Below are positions 24,901 through 33,900 of a DNA stretch of 64,000 nt, piece by piece (positions within the stretch are counted from its first letter, which is position 1; each line of letters opens with the position of its first letter). The stretch comes from Ypsolopha sequella (lineage: Eukaryota; Arthropoda; Insecta; Lepidoptera; Ypsolophidae). Made by a program: the position numbers and the translations under genes. The notes below the pieces were generated by a model. That model was not told the DNA's origin. It searched no databases and was given only the letters and a program-made list of their open reading frames with translations. The stretch lies in contig OW204009.1 of NCBI GenBank assembly GCA_934047225.1, positions 15,070,501 through 15,134,500 on the forward strand, in the 5' to 3' direction.

Positions 24901-27900
24901 CGCTTCGTGGCTAAACTTAGCCATTTTTTTTCAACGCCCGATCGATTAATGGCTATATTTATCCATTCGACCATATGACTTGAAAGTTGGGTTTATATGA
25001 AATGCGTGAATGATATCGTCGCGGTTATTAATTTAGAACGTTTGTAGACATATTTGACTGGTTTTGGACCAGAAACAACTGATTTTCTAACTTTTGGAAT
25101 GCAAAAAAAAAACTAAGACGTGCCGCGTAGGGTCGATTGCTACGCTAGGTTTTTTACGATAACATAGTAGGTAATAATTGATAAAGTTATATAGTGTTGT
25201 ACATTAAAATGACCGTAAAGATACGTGTGACCTTATTCTAAAATCATAATGGCGAATTAATGAAAATTGTGCTTGATTGATTGTTGTAAACAACTAGGTG
25301 TTTCGTGTGTGACTTTGATCTACGATCTTTTTGGTGATATTTCTGTAGTGATTCTTGAAAGAACTTGTGTCTAAAATTCTACGGTATAGGAGCCCATTTT
25401 ATACTCTATTTAAATAATAAAACACTTCAGTAGTCATTCATATAAACAAATCTTCAAACTGGCTGTTTAGTGACACTTGAGGGCACTTGAAATACGACGC
25501 GGGCGGGCGAACGCTCGAGGGTAGTCTAGGTCACGCGGCCGAGCGCTCGAGCGCATTATGTAAGCGAAACTACTATACCTTCTTGAGATGAATACTGCCG
25601 ACATGTTCACGTAATCGACGAGGTGTTAGGAACTTCATACCGCAGTGCTGGCACTCGTGTCTGTGTGTAAAGAAAGAAAGAAAATACCTTTACTTTGATA
25701 CTACATCAACACAAAAACTGGTCAAGTTCGAGTAGGACTCGCGCTCTGAGGGTTCCGTACCATTTAAATAAATATACTTAAATAATTTAAACAGAAATTA
25801 CAAAGCTTATCACTACCTATGAGAACATGGGAGTACATGCTTCCTTTAATACTAAATGAAATACCTACCCATACTTACATTAGATAGACTAAAAAACTTG
25901 AATAACAATAAAAAGCGAAAAAGTGCCATAAAGCTTTATTTTCTTCAACATCAGCAGCCTGAGGCTGTGTGATGTTATATAACATAATATAAGTTAGAAT
26001 TAGTTTAGTTAGTTTAGCATAAAGTTTGCGATCTAGCCATACCGCGCATAAACCATGTGGTTTTAGTCGGATGGCTTTAAATTCTTAAATATGTATGTAA
26101 ATTTAACTATGAATAAATAAACTAAAAAAAAATAAAATACAAATTGTACGAGACAAAACTGCAATATCAAGTTGATTGAGTATTCGGGGACGTAACCCTA
26201 AAACTACGTCATAAATCGGCGTTTTCAGTATCACTTCTTTACACACAGCAGATGGTACATATATGTAGATGGTAAGCCGTGTGGTGACCGGTAGAGTAGA
26301 ATAGCACCAACTGAGATATAGGTGGTAGAGCTGATGCTGGGCTCGACTGTGGAGGTATCACCATCTTACTTGGAGACCCCCTCGAAGTAATTCGGGGGAG
26401 AGTAAGACAGCTCTTGAACGGGCATAAAACCAGGTGGCCCACCATGCCTGGTGTCTAGACTGCATGTATGTACTTTAGTGAAGTTTACTTACTAAAAGAC
26501 TAGATGGTGCTGTAGTCGATTACATCGCGCAATAGCTTTCCTTTTATGGAAAATTCAAGTGTTTTTTACGAATATTAATAAATCGTGTATTCATTCCGGG
26601 GGCTTTGTTTTACTTGATCGCCTGGATTGGTACACCCTTGGACACCAGCGGGCCTATTGTGTATCTCTAGTTGCCTTCTGGACTGGGTGTCTATCATCAA
26701 AAACATAGATATACTATCGAATTCCGATGTCCTAAGGATATTTTCGCACTTGAAGTGACGACACAGATTGTTAATAGTTCAATACCCACTAAAGGCAATT
26801 TTGAAATTTCAGTTTTTAGCTATGTTTTTGATGATAGGCACCTCGTGCAGTTGGCAACTAAAGATACAGAATAGGGGGGCTGGGACCGATTTATGGTGGT
26901 ATATCCATTCACAACAGCCAGGCTTTATATAGAACAGACTGGTGACGGGCAGCGGCGTCACTGGTGCGAGGGTTGCGGCACCGCTCTCACCAACCCGCAC
27001 TCCCAGCGTGTGTGAGTATGGGCATTACTTCCAAGAGGACCGCCAAGAGTGGCGAAATCTTGGAAAGGCCTATGTCCAACAGCGGACGAAAAAAAAAAAG
27101 GCTGATGGATGGATGGATGGTACATAATATACAGAAATTAGAAATTCCTAACTACTTTGGTCTTTGAGATAGACCCCGTAACAAAAATAATCTAAAAATG
27201 ACAACTTCAATAGCGCCCCATTTCTATATTTTTACAGACAAAAAAATTTTTATAGAAATTGTTTATTGACACAAAGGAAAAAGAAGGTACAAAAATGTTT
27301 CACAACTTATTAAATACATTTTAAAAGCAACTTAAATATATTTTATTGATGCCTAAGCTAAGTTTAGTTAAAAACTTGTACGATAGACATCAATATCCCT
27401 CATGCTAAGCTATAGATAGTGATCAGATCAGATATCAAGGCTGTACCTGTCCTTCGACCAAAATAAAATAAATGGACGGGCCATAGCGTACAGATTTTTG
27501 AAGTCTGTAAAGTGAGCGCCGGCTCTCACTTCATCTCTGTCTCTGTCTGTTAGAAGAGTGACACGTACGCTTATTATTACATGCCATCCAAATAACTGAC
27601 GAAAAAATACCTTCTTGTGCATTTACAAAGTGCAAAAAGCAAAATAAACATAAAAATAAAAATTAGGTATTGAAGTATATATCCAATTGCTTAGACTCGT
27701 TATGAGTGAGCAAATTGTAAAGACAAGGCCCGTCCATTCATTTTATTTTGGTCGAAGTACCTGTATTTAAGGCGATATGTAAAAGTTTTAACATCCCTGT
27801 TACTCCATATGCGAAAAAACCCTCAGTGCGAGAGGGACGGATTCGTGGAAAAGTAGCAAAAAGTTGGTTTTTTATTAATATAAAATTTAATAAAAATGCT

Positions 27901-30900
27901 ATCAAAATTTCGTTTAACCAGGTCCTAGATACCGATAAAACCCCTCTAATAAAATATAATTACAGTCCATATATCATTCTAAATTGTCAAACCAGGAGAA
28001 TTGGTTCCGAAAAAGACCACATTTCAATAATTATTTCTATCGAGCCGAATTTCTCCAATCGCGTTTCTGTTTTAACAGATCCCTAGAAAAAGATTCCAAA
28101 AATAATATACTATTTTATGAAAATAATACATTATTTACTGAAGTAGATATGCAAGTCCTTAAAGTGTCGTTTTTTTTTCCGTAGCGCCTTAATACCTGTG
28201 TTAGATAAAAAAACCTACATTTAATAAACTATTAAAGTCAACCTAGCACAAGTACATAAATAACACTACCAAATTCCGGAGTTTCATTACGAAAACTGAA
28301 AGATAAAAAATATATCATATGAAATACTAACTTACTTAAACGCATCTCTGGTGACGTGTTTCAAACTCTTGAAGAAATGCTGTTTGTACCATTTTGCACT
28401 CTTAAAATGTGTTTCACATCCCGCGCAGTAGATAAGCGTTTCTTCCGCATCTTCCCTGGGAAATTGAGCAATAGGTAGTGTACCCCAACTAAGGTTAAAC
28501 GTTAGTAGCTTAGCACAAAGTACATAACTTAAGGGGCTCCACAATGCTAAACATCAGTTTTGTATTGGATTCAATTCCGTCAATGTAGATGGTAAAAATT
28601 TGAAATAAATATGTCGTGTTTTGTGACTCAAGGTAATTCTTAATTACACTTTATAAATAAACATACTTTCAATCTTCTATTAACTATGTAAGTTTTAAAA
28701 AAGCATGAATTTCACGAAAAAAGCGATTCAGTTTCCATGTTTCAAAACCGATTGAAACGAAACAAACACACGCAGATACTAACTAGAAAAAAACATCTTT
28801 ATTACATAAAGAAATTATGGTTAATGTCCTAATGTAGCCACGATTTCAAAATAACTGAAGTTTTCCGTGCGCGGCATCTGATTAAAGCAGGATAGAGAGT
28901 TAAAAAACAAACGCGTTAGAGCAGGACTCAATTTTAGCATACGGGACCAATTAAGGAGTACGGGACTCACTGTGTTTGGTTTTTATATTTTATAAAATAC
29001 GGTGAGTCCCGTACTCCTAATAGTGTTTATAGTGACCGTTTAAATTCAAAATCTTATTTTGTATTTCTTGTTTGGAAGTTGAAAATTGAAAAACATTTTG
29101 GTATGTGGCAGTTGACGCCAATAGTTTAGTATTATTGAGGTTTATAAAGCATGAGTTTGAAATTTAATGCATAATTAGTCATGATCTTGTCCAAACAAAG
29201 TAAAAACAGCATTTTTTTTACTATTATTTTAACTATTTTTAAATAGCATAGTTTTCACAGACAACGTCTTTGATGAGCTAAACATTTAACTTAAAACAAA
29301 AGCGCACGTTTTTAACCTTCCAGCGGGCGCGCGGTCGTTTATAACGGCAGAAGTTGCGCGTAGTCGTTTCGACCTACTTAATTTTCAAGCATAATAAAAC
29401 AAAAAATATTTATTTTCAAGAAATATTTAAAACAAACTAAGGAATTAATAATTTATTTTTATATTTTTTCTTCCTAGGCCGTATATATAAATTTTAGAAC
29501 TAATCTTCTTCTTCATAGACATTTTCATCGACATTGTAACATTCACTGCAAAGACATGCAATATGGTCCAGCGCAACTGAAACAAAAGCCGTCTGTGCGG
29601 CTTGGGGCATGCGGGGAATGTAATAAACAGTTTATTTGTGTGCGTGAACATATCACAAGCTACTAAAACTGGTAAGCACGACGATTAGCAAAGTACGATC
29701 TTATGGAGGAGTATTTGTTCATGGCGGTCGATTCAACGCCGCGCGACCGCTTGAAGGTTAAGAAAAGTTAAATGTTTAGCTCTTATTTAATGGCTACAAA
29801 AAATTCCATAACCAGTAATTTAGGTGTAGTTAAAACCCACCTAAATAAATATTTTTCAAGTCTGTATGCTATCCTAATTTGTCAGAATATCAAAAGTGTA
29901 AATTTAGACCTGATTTCAATAATTATTTCTATAGAATGAAATTCCGCCTATCGCGTTTCTGATAGACCAAAATCTAGTAAAAGGTCCCAAAATTGTTATA
30001 CTAATTTATTTTACTTGGAACTTCATTAAAAGAGCAGATAAATAACTTCAAAAAGTGTCAATTTCCACGGTATAGCCCCTTAAAAATAGTTCATTGCTAT
30101 ATCTACACATTTTCTTGAGCAGATTTTCAATAATTATTCTATTGAGTAAATAATGTTTTTTTTTCTAAAGTGGAAGCACTTCTGCAGCATATATCGCCTT
30201 AAGGGTCCGTATAATGTCAAATGCACAACTTCAAATGACCATTACACACGGTCTAACTTGGTCAATCGGTTTAATAAAAATAGTAGACTATAAGGTTGAT
30301 AGGTTCAACTTGGAAAAAACACAAAAGCTTTGAGTTCGCTCGATAGAAAAAAAAATACGAAATTACCTCTAAATTTCATGGTTTTCGAGTGTTACGGGGC
30401 CTTCCTTAAATCATACAGCCTTTAAATTTGTATTAAAAATAAGTGAACAAATAAATAATATCATCTATAAGCCGAGTTATTAAATAAAAACTCAGTATTT
30501 CGAGAGAGCGTGTTTCTTGGTGGTCGTAACAGCCACGGCTGAGAGCGCACTATTTTAAACTAAAAGGAAACGTCATAGAGTTCAGTTTTGGTTGACGCAA
30601 AATGAGGTGCTCAATCTGGCTTTATATGCAGCCTTAATCAGGGCCCAGCTTAGATTTTGCTCGATTATTGAAATTATCAGTGAAATTGCTTATAATTTTA
30701 CAGATGATTTATTAATTAATCTATTAATATTAATTTAATTCATATTTCTGAAAAATTAATTATTTATTCTTTTTTTTTAATATACAGTTTTCCATTAAGA
30801 CGTAGGAAAGACAACTTCGAGGAACATTACTCCTGCGGTCCGAAATAGAATTACAATGGATGATTAGCCATTTACTTCATACTTTCGTAATCGATTTTAG

Positions 30901-33900
30901 CGATGTAATTCTATTTCGGACCGCAGGGTACGTGTCCATTCGTTTCCTTGAACGAATTATCCAATGGAACCGAAACCTCTTGGCAACTTACCTATGCGTC
31001 TTCAAGTGTTCGTAATAGGAAGGGTTGTATTTGAAGGACTTATCACAATGTTCACACTTGTAGGTGCTACACTTGGCTCTGTGCTTGCGTAAAGACGTCA
31101 TGTTGCTGCAAACACACATTAAATTCCAGTTAACAAATGTATATGTATAAACTTCTCATTTGGTCGACTGCCACGCCGTAGACTTCGCTAAGCGCTACTA
31201 GATGGCGCTGGCGTTCCGGATATTATCCATTATCAAGTCAAATGTTGACTCTTTTCTGACATAATATACATTTATATCAGTAGCCTAAGCATGAACACAT
31301 CCCCGTATAGTTGCGTTTCAAACTACATCAAAATCGTATGGAATCTGAGAAACCGCTCCAAGCGGACAGTAGCGGAACTAACAGCTACGTATGGCAACGG
31401 AGATGTTTTCATGCTTAGGCTACTGGACGGCAATTCTGGCATATGCGACAATTTGCAAGGGCCGAAGGCGGGTGATTTTAAGAAGCTCTTTGTACAGAAA
31501 CGTATCACGACTTCAAATTTAAAATCTTTTGCGCGGATTCATAACATGTTTTACAAGTCTTTTAAGGAGTTTTACTTGGTAGAATTATCATCACACGGCA
31601 TTTAGTCTGCGAGTAAGAAAGTCGTGAAAAATGTTGCGAGAATAGCCGTCCAGCCCCCCTATTCTGTATCTTTGGTTGCCAACTGAGCTGGGTGCGTATC
31701 ATCAAAAACATAGATAAAAACAGAAATTTCAAAATTGCCTTTAGTGGGCATTGAACTATTAACGAACTGTGCCGTCACTTCAAGTGCGAACATATCCTTG
31801 GACAATCGGAATTCGATAGTATATCTATGTTTTTGATGATAGGCACCTAGTCCAGTTGCCAACTAGAGATACATAATAGGCCCGCTGGTGTAAATAGATC
31901 TATCTTTAAATTAAAATTGTCCAATTATACAAAAAAAAATTGAGTAAATAAAAAAAATGATCCTGTCACTACAAAACTCATAGTCCACTATATGTTTACA
32001 TATTTATTAACACTTTGACAGCGGGGTGCTTAAGGCCCTATGCATCCAACACAATAATCGTATTAAGTAATTTTGAACTCAATGATATTGTCAGAAAGTC
32101 TACATTAGAACGCTCGCTTCGTGCGCTGCGAGCACGCATAATCGGTGAATTTGCGAGGTTTTTCTGGAATTTCTGAAAAAGTATTGAGAAATAAATAAAA
32201 ATGGGTCTACAAGTGTCTTTAGTTATCTGTAAAGAAAATTCAATAAAAGTTTTAATTCTCTTCGTTGAACACCTTTGCTATAAACACATTTATTCGCAAT
32301 TTGACGAGCTTATTTTGTGATTTTTTTATATCGAGTGAAGTTAACTCAATTACGTTTTTAGATCAACTTGTGTTTAGAGTATATCCTCTATTGTAACATA
32401 TATTTAACTTGTATTTGAATGAGATATTGAACTGACAATATTAATTAAACAAAACGATCATTTTGGAATGGCAGGGCCTTAAGGAGCCGCCGCTCCGGTT
32501 GTGCTGGTACGCAAGCGTTTCCGGCATTATTGTTACGAAAAATAACTAAACAATCACAGAGATAATAATTTTTGTATGTATTAACATCTACATTCATATT
32601 TTAAGGATAACAATTATATAAAAAAAAAAATTTTTCTCTCTCTCTAAATATGCTACTCCACGACGTGTAACAGAAAGGTGTAACCATATTTGAAGAGCTT
32701 ATTCAGTCAATGGTATAGAACAAATTTTACTATGGAACAAACACTTTATCTCGAAAAAAAAATTTCACTGTTTCATAGAAAAATGCTAAATGCTAATGAA
32801 AAATAAGCTCTTCAAATATGGTTACACCTTTCTGTTACACGTTGTATATGCTCGACCGTTGCGTACTCAGCCAGTGGCTGAATCGATTCTTGCTCCAGCC
32901 TTCCCCTTGTGTTGTACGAAAATGAATTGCTCATGTATGTGAAGCATAAGCACTCAGCTACATGATCTATTACTAGGAATCAACAGATTGAGGTCGTGAC
33001 TTTTAATGAAACAGCTATACATAAGTTGAACACAAAACCTGTCAACCATGTGCAAAAACGAACTACAATGGACTAGAGCACACAACGGAAATGAAGGTAA
33101 CGAACAAGCAGACTCCCTGGCTAAACTAGCATCCTTTATGGGAATAACGACACAGGGCACTAATCTGTGTCGACCATTGGCAGAAGCAATCAGGGGTGAA
33201 CTGCGAAAACACACTCTGAGTGTACACAACAAAGCATGGGCAGAACAAAATGACTGCCGGCTGTCAAAACTAATGATACCGCAGTCGAATGGTAAGGTAA
33301 CAAGATACTTATTAAAACTAAAACGGTCCGACCTACGTGACATGGTAGGTATCATAACTGGACACTGCAACCTAAACAAGCACCTTTTCACCACAGGTGG
33401 CACCGATAGCCCTATATGCAGAGGGTGCCTTCTAGAGGACGAGTCAGTGGAACATGTGCTACTCCACTGCTCTGCAACCGAAGACATGAGACGAAAAGCA
33501 GGGATTGCGACGAGCTCCAACTTCCCTTCACTGGACCAGTTTATGTGTCAGAACGCTGAAGCTGTTCGGCTCTACTTTAAGGAGCTGTCCTGGCTGGGCT
33601 GACTGACGGGGGGGAAGACCACAATATTCACGATTACCGAGAATCAGTGCAGGACTCATCGCCTCCGCTACGAACTTAGAATTTAGAAGTCGAACACGTT
33701 TTTAGGCCGTGATTTCTGAGTTGGAGAAAATTATGGATGCCGTCCTGAGGACGTGATTCACTGTCAAAGTGTTAAAGTATTTATTTACTGTCGATTTCCC
33801 AATGATGAACAAGAAAAAGGTTGATACACGAGCAGTGGTGGTTGGTGGACCTTAGATCAGGGGGTTCACTTCATTATATTACTATGGAAAACATTAAATA

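Larger units (their letters stand above)
29213..30202. mobile_element. Composite: TTAA MITE (GCAGCATATATCGCC end) containing two other TTAA elements
   Basis: The outer element matches 39944-40797 and ends GCATATATCGCCTTAA at 30202. Inside lie the piggyBac-like 29312-29761 and an inverted GGGGCTATACCGTG-family copy ending at 30083. Confidence 0.65.
32007..33775. mobile_element. Possible TTAA element (CACTTTGACAG ends) containing LINE and MITE insertions
   Basis: TTAACACTTTGACAG at 32007 is mirrored by CTGTCAAAGTGTTAA ending at 33775. Inside are a palindromic MITE (32664-32845) and a LINE RNase H fragment. No transposase is readable, so the call rests on the termini alone. Confidence 0.45.

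Noticed and set aside
27748..28086. 112-codon plus-strand frame
   Set aside because: Spans the junction of two MITEs (27440-27776 and 27777-28192); no domain and no splice context.
31291..31605. 104-codon plus-strand frame
   Set aside because: Overlaps a palindromic stretch, shows no recognisable motif, and lies antisense in an intron of the zinc-finger gene. It could be a transposon remnant, but I cannot support a gene.
32954..33520. 188-codon minus-strand open frame
   Set aside because: Antisense of the LINE RNase H fragment, which has clear RNase H motifs on the plus strand.
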